Positions 1 to 8,255 of a stretch of DNA of 64,000 bases are shown here, one piece after another. Position numbers and translations under genes: made by a program. The stretch's first letter is position 1. Every line of letters begins with the position of its first letter. The stretch is from the NCBI RefSeq assembly GCF_025821625.1, contig NZ_JACKSH010000060.1, positions 48,648 through 112,647 of the forward strand, in the 5' to 3' direction. Source of the stretch: Mycolicibacterium pyrenivorans. Lineage in GTDB: Bacteria; Actinomycetota; Actinomycetes; Mycobacteriales; Mycobacteriaceae. The notes below the pieces were generated by a model. The model was not told where the DNA came from. It saw only the letters and a program-made list of their open reading frames with translations, and ran no database searches.

Positions 1-828
1 GTGCGAACTCTCACCGATCAACACGATCCGTGCATCGCCGATGATCTCTTCGAGGGCCTCTGCCGGCGGTACGCCACCGGGAGCGTCGACCGCACAGCGA
101 TCGACCACCTCGGCAGGGGTTTCTTTGATCCGGATCCGCGCGGTCGCCACGCCTACCGTCGGAGTGCCGAGATAGTCGCGGACTTCTTCGTCACTGACCT
201 GCTTGAAGTCCCAGAACGACTCCCCCACCGCGAGGAAGGGCGTCGGCATCGTCGCGCATACGACGTCGTCGACCAGACCGGCGAACTCACGGATGGTGGA
301 CTCCGGAGCCGCAGGCACCGCGATGACGATCTGGGCCGGCTCCGACTCCCGCAACGCCTGCACCGCGGCCAGCATGCTGGCGCCGGTGGCGAGCCCGTCG
401 TCCACGAGAATCACTGTCTTGCCTGCGACGTCGATCGGCGGGCGACCGCCGCGGTAGGCCGCTTCGCGACGGGAAAGCTCCCGTCCTTCGCGTTCGGCGA
501 CATCTCTGAGCTGCTGCGGCGACACCCGCAACGCGCGCAATACGTCATCGTTGACGACGACCCGCCCGCCGCTGGCCAATGCGCCCATCGCGAACTCTTC
601 ATGGCCGGGTGCCCCCAGCTTGCGCACGATGAATGCATCCAACGGGACACCGAGGGCAGCGGCCACCTCCCACGCGACGGGGATGCCGCCGCGGGCGAGG
701 CCGAGAACGACGACATCCTCGATGCCGCGGTAGGCGCCGAGTAGATCGACCAACACGCGACCGGCTTCACGCCGATCACGAAAGACCCTCCTAGGCGCAC
801 TTCGGGCCGGGCCCTGTGTACGAGTCAC
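1..828 (-). CDS. Phosphoribosyltransferase / erythromycin esterase-like fusion, 3' part cut off by window edge (Rv2030c-like)
   Basis: 276 codons are visible from a GTG at 828 and the frame is still open at position 1. Residues about 15-220 form a type I phosphoribosyltransferase domain; the PRPP loop is [13 protein letters not shown]. The last visible residues, VLIGESSH, match the start of an erythromycin-esterase-like domain, so the rest of that domain lies outside the window. The same domain order occurs in M. tuberculosis Rv2030c, which sits beside hspX and is in the DosR regulon. A GGAGA stands upstream of the chosen GTG. It is the last gene of the hspX - DUF1876 run, 50 nt after the preceding stop. 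Substrates of this family are unknown. Fusion type is fairly certain; function is not. Confidence 0.85.
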   Translation of the reverse strand, partial: MTRTQGPARSAPRRVFRDRREAGRVLVDLLGAYRGIEDVVVLGLARGGIPVAWEVAAALGVPLDAFIVRKLGAPGHEEFAMGALASGGRVVVNDDVLRALRVSPQQLRDVAEREGRELSRREAAYRGGRPPIDVAGKTVILVDDGLATGASMLAAVQALRESEPAQIVIAVPAAPESTIREFAGLVDDVVCATMPTPFLAVGESFWDFKQVSDEEVRDYLGTPTVGVATARIRIKETPAEVVDRCAVDAPGGVPPAEALEEIIGDARIVLIGESSH

Positions 829-846
829 CGCTTCTCTCCGTCCCTA

Positions 847-887
847 GGTTCGCTTGTGTCAGTACAAGGTTCGCTGTGTCAGTACAG
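847..887. repeat. Tandem duplication of about 20 bp over a stop codon
   Basis: Two adjacent copies of GGTTCGCTTGTGTCAGTACA (847-867 and 868-887, the second one base shorter). The stop codon of the DUF1876 gene (879-881 on the minus strand) lies in the second copy, so the C-terminal codons and stop have been duplicated into the spacer before the next gene. Confidence 0.8.
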
Positions 888-1163
888 GAATGACGCCGGC
901 TCGTGGGTGACGGACTCGATGTCCTCGGCCGCCTCCGCCCGCATCCGCGTGCCGAGGTCGGACAACGCTCGTGCGACTGCGAGTTCGTCGCCGATCTCGG
1001 CGATGTCGCGGTCGGCCGGATTCAGTCGGGCCATCCCGACGCCCACCGATTCCCTTTCCCGCCAACGCAGCCGAGCCTTGGCCCGGGTCAGGCCTTCGTG
1101 CTCGTCGATCGACACCTCCACCGTCCAGTTCTTCAGGACGTGGTCAGGATGGTCAGTGCTCAT
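879..1163 (-). CDS. DUF1876 family protein (Rv1738/Rv2632c-like)
   Basis: 94 aa. The segments [20 protein letters not shown] and [20 protein letters not shown] are nearly those of M. tuberculosis Rv1738, a strongly DosR-induced small protein. The Rv1738 fold has been compared with ribosome hibernation factors, but its role is unsettled. The start is the ATG at 1163, with AGGAGA 6 nt upstream; a longer frame from 1202 would run into the hairpin behind hspX. It lies 58 nt downstream of hspX on the same strand, with no promoter recognised between, so cotranscription from the hspX promoter is likely. Confidence 0.9.
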   Translation of the reverse strand: MSTDHPDHVLKNWTVEVSIDEHEGLTRAKARLRWRERESVGVGMARLNPADRDIAEIGDELAVARALSDLGTRMRAEAAEDIESVTHEPASFLY

Positions 1164-1185
1164 CGTTGTTCTCCTGTCCCGGGGT

Positions 1186-1208
1186 CCCGGAGTGGCAACC
1201 ACTCCGGG
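1186..1208 (-). terminator. Perfect 10-bp hairpin between hspX and the DUF1876 gene
   Basis: CCCGGAGTGG, loop CAA, CCACTCCGGG: a fully paired stem 14 nt after the hspX stop codon. No T-tract follows in the direction of transcription, so it is not a classical intrinsic terminator. It may protect the hspX 3' end or cause partial termination so that hspX outnumbers its downstream genes. Confidence 0.65.
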
Positions 1209-1221
1209 GCCACCGAATCAG

Positions 1222-1656
1222 CTACTTCGCGGATTCGACCGCTACGCGCTTTGCGGCCGCCGGGACCGCCTCGGCGACGGGCACCGACACGGTGAGGATG
1301 CCCTTGTCGTAACTTGCCTTGATGGCGTCCTCGTCGGCGCCCGCGGGAAGTGTGACCGACCGGATGAACGAGCCGTACGAGAACTCGGAGCGCCCGTTCG
1401 ATTCCTTCTTCTCGCTCCGTTCGGCCTTGATCGTCAACACGCCGTCACTCACCGTGATGTCGATGTCCTTGTCGGGGTCGACGCCCGGGATCTCGGCCCG
1501 TACCTCGTAGCCGCCTTCCTTGGTCTCGTCCTCGACCCGGATGATGTGGCTGCCGAACGCGGGCCTCATGCTTGCCCAGGACGGGAACCCTTCGAAGAAC
1601 TCGGACAGTTCCGGGAAGAACGACCGCGGGCGGTTCTGCGCGGGAACTTTGCTCAT
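1222..1656 (-). CDS. hspX: Small heat-shock protein, alpha-crystallin family (Acr/HspX)
   Basis: 144 aa, the usual length for the mycobacterial 16-kDa antigen. The alpha-crystallin domain covers about residues 40-130. Characteristic stretches are YEVRAEIPGVDPDKDIDITV, LTIKAERSEKK, FSYGSFIRSVTLPAGADED and the near-C-terminal YDKGILTVSV; the normal M. tuberculosis versions differ at few positions. It acts as an ATP-independent cytoplasmic chaperone in dormancy. It is the first gene of the run hspX - DUF1876 - phosphoribosyltransferase fusion. The best DosR-like palindrome of the window lies 75 bp upstream (1731-1744), with a second at 1753-1766. CTCC near 1660-1663 provides GGAG on the coding strand. 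Assignment is very secure. Confidence 0.96.
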   Translation of the reverse strand: MSKVPAQNRPRSFFPELSEFFEGFPSWASMRPAFGSHIIRVEDETKEGGYEVRAEIPGVDPDKDIDITVSDGVLTIKAERSEKKESNGRSEFSYGSFIRSVTLPAGADEDAIKASYDKGILTVSVPVAEAVPAAAKRVAVESAK

Positions 1657-1730
1657 TGTGCCTCCTCAGATCTGATGGCTGTATCCCCATCTGACAACCC
1701 GATCCGACCACTTTCCGGCCGCCGTCGCTA

Positions 1731-1744
1731 GGGACGGAAGTCCC
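1731..1744 (-). promoter_or_regulatory. DosR-like box 1 for hspX
   Basis: GGGACGGAAGTCCC matches GGGACTWWAGTCCC at 11 of 12 half-site positions. It lies 75 bp from the hspX start codon and is the best match in the window. Confidence 0.8.
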
Positions 1745-1752
1745 GGCCCATC

Positions 1753-1766
1753 GGGCCCTTGGTCTG
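1753..1766 (-). promoter_or_regulatory. Possible DosR-like box 2 for hspX
   Basis: GGGCCCTTGGTCTG, 7 of 12 half-site positions with a TT centre. Its centre is 22 bp from that of box 1, the two-helical-turn spacing seen in paired DosR sites. Weak on its own. Confidence 0.4.
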
Positions 1767-1836
1767 CGTGGTGCACGAGATCCCGGAGTGGCGACCCGTG
1801 GGTTGTGAGGTGCCCCGCTCACCGACCGCGGCATCA

Positions 1837-1850
1837 GGGACTACCGGCCC
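1837..1850 (+). promoter_or_regulatory. DosR-like box upstream of the SRPBCC gene
   Basis: GGGACTACCGGCCC has one perfect half-site and 4 of 6 in the other. The perfect half GGGACTA is repeated inverted at 1851-1857 (TAGTCCC), so alternative pairing is possible. It ends 36 bp before the ATG at 1887. Confidence 0.55.
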
Positions 1851-1886
1851 TAGTCCCACCGGCCGGCGCGGGCGCAGAGTGTCGGC

Positions 1887-2591
1887 ATGACTGGAAATGT
1901 GGTGCGGCTCGCCGGCACGGCCGCGCTTCTCTATGCGGCCCGCCGGTACTTTCGCAATTGGGGCACCACCAAGGAAGAGTGCGGCATGAACCTGCCCGGG
2001 GACGAGTTGATCCGCCGCCCCTCGGTCCAGTCCACCGAAGGCATCTGGATCGACGCACCGCCGACGGCGGTGTGGCCATGGCTGGTTCAGATAGGTCAGG
2101 ACCGCGCCGGCCTGTACGGCTTCGACAGGGTCGCCAAGCTGATCGGTCTGAGCCAAGCAGACGCGGACCGGATTCATCCCGAGTGGCAGCACCTCGCGCC
2201 GGGGGACGCTGTCCGGCTCGCGCCGCAGGGCTGGATGGGTCTGCCCCGCGGGATCACCCTCACCGTCGAGTACGTCGTCGACGACACCACCCTGGTGCTC
2301 CGTGGGACCCGGCCGGGGATGCCATGGGAGACCGTGTGGTCCTTCCATCTGCTCCCCCGGCAGCAGGACCGCTGCCGGTTCCTGATCCGCACCCGCACGT
2401 CGTTGAGGCACCCCGGCGAAGTCGTCGGGGTCGAGATGGCCGGGCCCGTGACCGCGCTGATCACCCGGGGGTTGCTGCAAGGGATCAAGCTGCGGGCCGA
2501 GCAGGCCGCGACACCGATGCGGGATCCGGCGAATGCGGTACTCGGAGGGCCCCTGATCGACGATTCCGGCCCCGAGGCCGGTCCCGCGTGA
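1887..2591 (+). CDS. SRPBCC (START/Bet v1-like) family protein
   Basis: 234 aa. The core around IDAPPTAVWPWLVQIGQDRAG, followed by LTVEYVVDDTTLVLRG and later beta strands, is typical of SRPBCC lipid- or ligand-binding folds. The N-terminus has a short hydrophobic stretch (about residues 4-18), possibly a membrane association, but no clear signal peptide. The gene is divergent from hspX and shares its 230-bp regulatory region, with a DosR-like box 36 bp upstream. It converges on the acyl-CoA ligase gene with 11 nt between stops. Ligand and role are unknown. Confidence 0.75.
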   Translation: MTGNVVRLAGTAALLYAARRYFRNWGTTKEECGMNLPGDELIRRPSVQSTEGIWIDAPPTAVWPWLVQIGQDRAGLYGFDRVAKLIGLSQADADRIHPEWQHLAPGDAVRLAPQGWMGLPRGITLTVEYVVDDTTLVLRGTRPGMPWETVWSFHLLPRQQDRCRFLIRTRTSLRHPGEVVGVEMAGPVTALITRGLLQGIKLRAEQAATPMRDPANAVLGGPLIDDSGPEAGPA

Positions 2592-2602
2592 CCACGCTCA
2601 GT

Positions 2603-4168
2603 TCAGCGGGCGGACGGTGCGGCAGCCGGCGCCGCGGTTTCCCGTCGGTAGCGGTCCCGCAGGGCGCCCTTGACGAGCTTGCCGGTTGGCGTGCGCGGTA
2701 GTTCGTCCACGAAGTCCACCGAGCGGGGCGCCTTGTAGTGGGCGACCCGCTCCCTGGTGTAGTCGATGAGCTCGGCGGCCAGCGCCGGTGATCCCGCCAC
2801 CCCCGCGGCGAGCTGGACGACGGCCTTCACCTGTTCACCGAGGTCCGGGTGAGGAACGCCGATGACGGCGACATCGTGGACCGCGGGATGCAGCGCCAGC
2901 GAGTTCTCCACCTCCTGCGGATAGATGTTCACCCCGCCGGAGATGATCATGAACGACTTGCGGTCGGCCAGGTACAGGTAACCGTCCTCGTCGACGCGGC
3001 CGAGGTCACCGACGGTCGTCCAGCACGGATGGTCCGGGTGCTGCGCCTCGGCTGTCTTGGCGGGGTCGTCGTGGTACTCGAACGGCAGCTGATCGCGCTC
3101 GAAGTACACGGTGCCGACGTCGCCGACGGGCAACTCGCTTCCGTCGTCGTCGCAGATGTGCAGCACTCCGAGGACGGCGCGCCCGACCGAACCCGGGTGC
3201 GCGAGCCACTCGTCGGAATCGATGAAGGTCATGCCGTGCGCTTCGGTCGAACTGTAGTACTCGTAGACGATCGGTCCGAGCCAGTCGATCATTGCCCGCT
3301 TGACGTCGACAGGACAGGGCGCGGCGGCGTGGATCACCATCCGCAGGCTCGACAGGTCTCGGCGGCTACGGACGTCCTTGTCGAGCTTGAGCAGGCGCAC
3401 GAACATGGTCGGAACCATCTGGGTGACGCTCACGCGATACCGCTCGATGCAGTTCAGCGTGGCTTCTGCATCGAAACGTGCTGTCAGAACCACGGTTCCG
3501 CCGAGGGCCTGCACCATTCCGCACCACCGCAGCGGCGCGGCGTGGTAGATGGGAGCGGGCGAGAGGTAGACGTCGTCGACCGTCAGGCCGTAGAGATGCC
3601 GAGCGATCGCCACGATCGGATCACCCGGCTCATCGACTCGACGCTCCGGGAGCGCGGGCTTGACACCCTTGGGGAACCCCGTGGTTCCCGACGAATAGAG
3701 CATGACCGCGCCACACGGCTGGTCGGCCAACCGCGGACCGGCTGCGGCGAGGGCGGCCTCGTAGCCTTCGAATCCCGGCACGTCGCCGCCGAAGGCCAGC
3801 CGTACCTCCGGGCCTTCGAGTTGCGCGGCGACGCCGGTCACCAGATCCGTGAGCGCGGCGGACACGATCAGTGCGCGCGCGCCGGAGTCGGCAACGATGT
3901 AGGCCGCCTCCCCCACGGTCAGATGGTTGTTGACGGCGGTGATGTACAGGCCCGACCGGTGCGCCGCCCAGTACACGTCGAACACCTCGGCAGCGTTGTC
4001 GGACAACAGCGCAACGACGTCACCGCGTCGCAGGCCGGCGTCGTACAGCACCCGCGCCAAAGCCGCCGAGCGGTCGTCGAGTTGACGGTAGGTCACCTGC
4101 GTCCCGGTCTCGGCGAGGATCACCGCAGGACGGTCGGGATCATTCTGCGCGTGGCTGCCCGGATACAC
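2603..4168 (-). CDS. Acyl-CoA synthetase (FadD-type AMP-forming ligase)
   Basis: 521 aa. The P-loop-like motif YSSGTTGFPKGVK lies near residue 158; YYSSTEAHG (A5), TVGDLGRVDEDGYLYLADR (A7/A8) and the terminal catalytic lysine in PRTPTGKLVKGAL are all present. It activates a carboxylic acid to its CoA thioester through an acyl-adenylate. The start is a GTG with GAAGGGGAG upstream, 9 nt after the aldehyde dehydrogenase stop. It is last in the operon P450 - alcohol dehydrogenase - aldehyde dehydrogenase - ligase, so its substrate is probably the acid those enzymes produce. The specific FadD number cannot be assigned. Confidence 0.9.
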   Translation of the reverse strand: MYPGSHAQNDPDRPAVILAETGTQVTYRQLDDRSAALARVLYDAGLRRGDVVALLSDNAAEVFDVYWAAHRSGLYITAVNNHLTVGEAAYIVADSGARALIVSAALTDLVTGVAAQLEGPEVRLAFGGDVPGFEGYEAALAAAGPRLADQPCGAVMLYSSGTTGFPKGVKPALPERRVDEPGDPIVAIARHLYGLTVDDVYLSPAPIYHAAPLRWCGMVQALGGTVVLTARFDAEATLNCIERYRVSVTQMVPTMFVRLLKLDKDVRSRRDLSSLRMVIHAAAPCPVDVKRAMIDWLGPIVYEYYSSTEAHGMTFIDSDEWLAHPGSVGRAVLGVLHICDDDGSELPVGDVGTVYFERDQLPFEYHDDPAKTAEAQHPDHPCWTTVGDLGRVDEDGYLYLADRKSFMIISGGVNIYPQEVENSLALHPAVHDVAVIGVPHPDLGEQVKAVVQLAAGVAGSPALAAELIDYTRERVAHYKAPRSVDFVDELPRTPTGKLVKGALRDRYRRETAAPAAAPSAR

Positions 4169-4177
4169 GGCTCCCCT

Positions 4178-5692
4178 TCACGCCGTCGGCGCCGAGACGA
4201 CGACCGCGTACGCCCGCTGCGACCGGTCGTTGGTCATGTCCACGTGGACGAACTTGGGCTCGGTGTACTCGTCGAGCGCATCGGGCCCGAGTTCGCGCCC
4301 GAGCCCACTCTGCTTCACGCCGCCGAACGGGTACATCGCGCTGATCATGTGCCAGTCGTTGATCCAGACCGTGCCCGATTCGAGTTGACGGGCGATCGCC
4401 AGCGCCCGCCGGTTGTCGCGGCTCCAGACTCCGGCGGACAGGCCGTACTCGCTGTCATTGGCGATCGCCACCGCTTCGGCATCGTCGGCGTAGGAGATGA
4501 CGACCAGCACCGGCCCGAAAATCTCCTCCCTCGCGATGCGCATGTCGTTCGTCGCGCCGGTCAGGATGGTCGGCGCCACCCAATGCCCCTGTGCCAGAGC
4601 GGGATCCGCGGGAAGCTCACCTTGGTAGGCCAGGCGGCACCCTTCTTCCTGTCCCAGCGCGACGTACTTCTCCACTCGCGCCTTCTGCTTCGCCGAGATC
4701 AGTGGGCCGAGGTCGGTGGCGGGGTTCATCGGGTCACCCATCACCACGGTGCGTGCCCGCGACACCAGCAGCTCGACGAACCTGTCGTGAACGGACTCGT
4801 GCACCAGCAGTCGGGTGCCGGACTCGCAGGCCTGCCCGCTCATCAGGAGGAACCCGAACAGTGTCCCGTCCACGGCCAACTCGAGGTCGGCGTCGTCGAG
4901 GACGATGTTGGCGCCCTTTCCGCCCAGCTCCAGGGTCACCTTCTTGACGTTGTCGGCGGCCGCCCGCAGCACGGTCTTGCCGACCTCCGTGGAACCGGTG
5001 AACGCGATCTTGCGCACGTCGGGGTGTTCGGCCAGGCGCGCCCCGACCACGGGACCGGGTCCGGTGACGACGTTGAGCACACCTGGTGGAAGCCCGACTT
5101 CGTCTGCCGCCCTGGCCAGTTCGAGCAGCGTGAGAGGAGTCTGATCGTCGGGTTTGAGCACGATGGTGTTACCCGCGGCCAGTGCCGGGCCGAGCTTCCA
5201 CACCGCGAGCAGCAGCGGGAAGTTCCACGGCACGATGCCGGCGCAGACCCCGATGGGTTCCCTCACCAGCAACCCGGCGGCCAATGTCGGCGCCTCGATC
5301 AGCGGACCGGTCGTCTCGAAGCCATACGATCGGGCCAACGACGCGAAGTACTTGAGGTGGGCGATCGCGTAGCCGATCAGGAACGCGCCCGCTGCGCGGA
5401 CGGTGGCACCGTTCTCGTTGACCTGAAGTGCGGTCAGTTCGTCCGTCCGGGTGGCGAGACGGTCGGCGATCGCATCGAGGATGTCGGCGCGCTCCCCCGG
5501 TGTCATCGAGCGCCACGTGCCTGCGGCGTGCGCCGAGCGCGCCGCCTCGACGGCGTCGTCGACGGTGCTCAGGTCGCCCTGCGCGACGGTCGCGATGAGC
5601 TCGTCGGTCGCAGGCGAACGCACCTCCAGCGACGTCGCCGCGTCACGCCATCTGCCGTTGACGTACATCTGGTAATGCGGAATCGTCGTCAT
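4178..5692 (-). CDS. NAD(P)-dependent aldehyde dehydrogenase
   Basis: 504 aa, the normal family length. VPWNFPLLLAVWKLGPALAAGN binds the cofactor, FTGSTEVGK is the Rossmann turn, LELGGKGANIVLDDAD carries the general-base Glu, and MSGQACESGTRLLV carries the catalytic Cys near residue 289. EIFGPVLVVISY and PFGGVKQSGLGRELG are standard C-terminal motifs. It converts an aldehyde to a carboxylate. The gene sits 14 nt downstream of the alcohol dehydrogenase and 9 nt before the acyl-CoA ligase, which places it as the middle oxidation step of the pathway. Exact substrate unknown. Confidence 0.93.
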   Translation of the reverse strand: MTTIPHYQMYVNGRWRDAATSLEVRSPATDELIATVAQGDLSTVDDAVEAARSAHAAGTWRSMTPGERADILDAIADRLATRTDELTALQVNENGATVRAAGAFLIGYAIAHLKYFASLARSYGFETTGPLIEAPTLAAGLLVREPIGVCAGIVPWNFPLLLAVWKLGPALAAGNTIVLKPDDQTPLTLLELARAADEVGLPPGVLNVVTGPGPVVGARLAEHPDVRKIAFTGSTEVGKTVLRAAADNVKKVTLELGGKGANIVLDDADLELAVDGTLFGFLLMSGQACESGTRLLVHESVHDRFVELLVSRARTVVMGDPMNPATDLGPLISAKQKARVEKYVALGQEEGCRLAYQGELPADPALAQGHWVAPTILTGATNDMRIAREEIFGPVLVVISYADDAEAVAIANDSEYGLSAGVWSRDNRRALAIARQLESGTVWINDWHMISAMYPFGGVKQSGLGRELGPDALDEYTEPKFVHVDMTNDRSQRAYAVVVSAPTA

Positions 5693-5706
5693 CGAAAAGC
5701 TCGCTT

Positions 5707-6813
5707 TCAGAAGCGGATCAGGCCACGGAGGTTCACGCCGTTGTGCATGTCCTCGTAGCCCTGGTTGATGTCCTCCAGGCAGTACTCGCGGGTGATCAGC
5801 TCCTCGAGCTTGAGCTGCCCGGACCGGTGCAACTCCAGCATCCGCACGATGTCGTGACGCGGGTTGGACGACCCGAACAATGATCCACGGACCTGCTTCT
5901 CGTACAGGGTCAGGTCGAACAACGACATGTCGACGGTGGTGTCGGTCGGATGCGGGATCGCCGTCATCACGACCCTGCCGCGCTTGCCGACCAGGCTCAG
6001 GGCCTGGGCGACGTAGGCGCCCTCACCGCTGTCGGTGGACACCACGCACACGTCGGCAAGCTCGCCGCGGGTCACCTCGGTCACCAGCGCCAGGGCCTCC
6101 TCGACGTCGGCGGCGGTGTGGGTCGCACCGAACTCCAGGGAGCGGGTTCGCTTGTATTCCACCGGGTCCAGCGCGATGATGTTGCGCGCGCCGGCGATCC
6201 TGGCACCCTGCACGGCGTTGATGCCGATGCCACCCACGCCCATCACCACGACGGTGTCGCCGTCGCGGGTCTCCCCGGTGCGCACCGCGCTGCCGTAGCC
6301 GGTGGTGACTCCGCATCCCACCAACGCGGCGGTGTCCAACGCCGTGCCCGGATCGACCTTGACCACCGACGCCATCGGCACCACGGTGTACTCCGAAAAC
6401 GTTCCGAGAACGCACATCTGGCTCAGTTCCTGGCCTCTGGCGTGGAAGCGGAATGTCCCGTCCAGTTGCGGTCCGGCGACGATCGCCGCACCGAGCACGC
6501 ACAGGTTGCTCATCCCTCGAGCGCACGGCGTACACCGCCCGCACGCGGGGATGAAGCTCAGCACGACGGGGTCACCCTCGGCGACCTCGGTGACGCCCTC
6601 GCCGACCTCGACCACGACACCCGCACCCTCGTGCCCACCGACGACCGGCATGCGCATCGGCATGTCACCGGTGACCAGATGGTCGTCGGAATGGCACAAG
6701 CCACTGGCGGTCAGCTTCACCAGCACCTCAGCCGCCTTGGGTCCGTCGAGCTCGACCTCCTCGACCTCCCACTTCTGGTGAAGTCCCCACAGCACTGCGG
6801 CTTTCGTCTTCAT
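5707..6813 (-). CDS. Zn-dependent alcohol dehydrogenase (NDMA-dependent/AdhD-like family)
   Basis: 368 aa. Catalytic zinc ligands are in SGLCHSDDH and GGHEGAGVV; the structural-zinc cysteines are in CGRCTPCARGMSNLC. VMGVGGIGINAVQGA is the NAD-binding turn. The overall pattern is that of class III-like mycobacterial alcohol dehydrogenases of the AdhD/AdhB group, some of which hold NAD tightly and use N,N-dimethyl-4-nitrosoaniline or mycofactocin-linked acceptors; whether this one does cannot be read from sequence alone. The ATG is preceded by AAAGGA. It follows the P450 gene by 19 nt and should oxidise the alcohol the P450 makes. Confidence 0.92.
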   Translation of the reverse strand: MKTKAAVLWGLHQKWEVEEVELDGPKAAEVLVKLTASGLCHSDDHLVTGDMPMRMPVVGGHEGAGVVVEVGEGVTEVAEGDPVVLSFIPACGRCTPCARGMSNLCVLGAAIVAGPQLDGTFRFHARGQELSQMCVLGTFSEYTVVPMASVVKVDPGTALDTAALVGCGVTTGYGSAVRTGETRDGDTVVVMGVGGIGINAVQGARIAGARNIIALDPVEYKRTRSLEFGATHTAADVEEALALVTEVTRGELADVCVVSTDSGEGAYVAQALSLVGKRGRVVMTAIPHPTDTTVDMSLFDLTLYEKQVRGSLFGSSNPRHDIVRMLELHRSGQLKLEELITREYCLEDINQGYEDMHNGVNLRGLIRF

Positions 6814-6832
6814 GGTGTCGATGTCCTTTCGG

Positions 6833-8104
6833 TTAGACGCGTTCGGGAGTCCAGGTGGCGGGCAGGCTCTTGATGCCGTTGATGAAGTTCGCCACCAAGA
6901 AACCCGGCTCGGGAGCTGAGATGTCCGGAATCCGGGTGTAAACCTCGGTGAGCAGTGATTTCAACATGGTGCGGGCCAAGGCGGCGCCCAGACAGAAGTG
7001 CGGGCCGCCACCGCCGAAGGCGATGTGCGGGTTGGGGTTTCGCAGGATGTCGAAGGTGAAAGGCTCGTCGAACACGTCCTCGTCGCGGTTGCCGGAGATG
7101 TACCAGAGCACAACCTTGTCGCCGGCCTTGATCTCCTTATCGCCGATGACGAAGTCCTGGGTGGCGGTGCGTCGCATGTGTAGCAACGGTGACGCCCAGC
7201 GGAGCACCTCCTCGACGGCGGTGCCGATCCGGCCGGGGACGTCGGCCACCAACAGGTCGCGTTGTTCGGGGTACTTCGACAGCGCGTAGATCGCGTGGGC
7301 CGAGGCGTGGCGGGTGGTGTCGTTGGCGGCCACGGCGAGCAGCACGAAAAACGCCCTGAGTTCGTCGTCGGTCATCTTCTTGCCGTCGAACTCGGCCTGC
7401 ACCATCCAGGTCAGCAGGTCATCACCGGGGTTGGCGCGGCGCTCGGGGATCAGCTGCGACGCCACCTCGTGGAGTTCCATGACAGCCCCGCCGAACAGTT
7501 CGAGGCCGGAGCGCCCCGCGCAAACCTCTGGGTCGGGCCAGCCCAGCAGCCGCTGCGCGGCGTCGATCGTCTTCTCGTGGATGTCACCGGCCGGCAGGCC
7601 GAAGAAGCTTCCGAATATGCGCCCGGGCAGTTTCACCGAGACCAGGTCGACGAAGTCGCCCTCACCGAGGTGCGACATCTCGGAGATCAGGTCGCGGGCG
7701 TGGCCCTGGATCCAGCCCTCCAGCCGGCGCATGTTCTTTGGCTTGAAGGCGTCCATCGTGATGCCGCGCAACTGCGTGTGCCGAGGGGCGTCCATCGCGA
7801 TGAACGACTGCGCCACCTCGATCATCTCGGGTGCGAAGTCCTCCATCGTGATCCCCTGCGCCGACGAGAACACCTCGGGATGCCTGCTGGCCATCCGGAT
7901 GTCCGCCTGCTTGGTCAGCGACCAGAACCCCTTCGTGTTCAGCTCCGGTGGCAGCAGATCGGATTCCGCGGGCCTGCTCCACGACACCGGGTTCTCTCGG
8001 CGGAGCACGGCGAACGCTTCGTCGCGCTCTTCGGGTGGCTTGGCCCAGAACGACCGGGCCGACAGGTCGATGTCCTTGTGGGTGGTGGCGATGGCGGTGC
8101 TCAT
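6833..8104 (-). CDS. Cytochrome P450
   Basis: 423 aa soluble bacterial P450. The haem-thiolate loop is FGGGGPHFCLGAALAR near residue 360-375. The I-helix reads VAANDTTRHA, with Asn-Asp in place of the more usual Gly-Glu/Asp, as in mycobacterial steroid and alkyl-chain hydroxylases. The K-helix ExxR is EEVLR. It hydroxylates an unknown hydrophobic substrate and needs a ferredoxin; a candidate lies at 10357-10551. The start ATG has AAAGGA 7 nt upstream. It leads an operon whose later genes oxidise an alcohol, then an aldehyde, and make a CoA ester. This order suggests terminal hydroxylation of a chain, but subfamily and substrate are not assignable here. Confidence 0.93.
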   Translation of the reverse strand: MSTAIATTHKDIDLSARSFWAKPPEERDEAFAVLRRENPVSWSRPAESDLLPPELNTKGFWSLTKQADIRMASRHPEVFSSAQGITMEDFAPEMIEVAQSFIAMDAPRHTQLRGITMDAFKPKNMRRLEGWIQGHARDLISEMSHLGEGDFVDLVSVKLPGRIFGSFFGLPAGDIHEKTIDAAQRLLGWPDPEVCAGRSGLELFGGAVMELHEVASQLIPERRANPGDDLLTWMVQAEFDGKKMTDDELRAFFVLLAVAANDTTRHASAHAIYALSKYPEQRDLLVADVPGRIGTAVEEVLRWASPLLHMRRTATQDFVIGDKEIKAGDKVVLWYISGNRDEDVFDEPFTFDILRNPNPHIAFGGGGPHFCLGAALARTMLKSLLTEVYTRIPDISAPEPGFLVANFINGIKSLPATWTPERV

Positions 8105-8255
8105 CGGAGTCCTTTCAGGCGGCGTCCGCGCGGTGTGTCACGGCTCACCGTGCGGTTATCTCCATGGTGGGCGCCACGTCGCCCGAATACGCCTGACGCG
8201 CGGGCCAATCACCGGCCCGGACGGGCCAGGTCATGGATCGCGAAGGTCGTGCTCG

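Noticed and set aside
411..800. Minus-strand 129-residue frame at the left edge
   Set aside because: It is one frame off the phosphoribosyltransferase reading, which is open from 828 to the edge and contains the PRPP motif.
2849..5758. Long plus-strand open frame over the acyl-CoA ligase and aldehyde dehydrogenase genes
   Set aside because: Its product has no family motif and is a GC-rich shadow; the minus strand carries both enzymes with all catalytic motifs.
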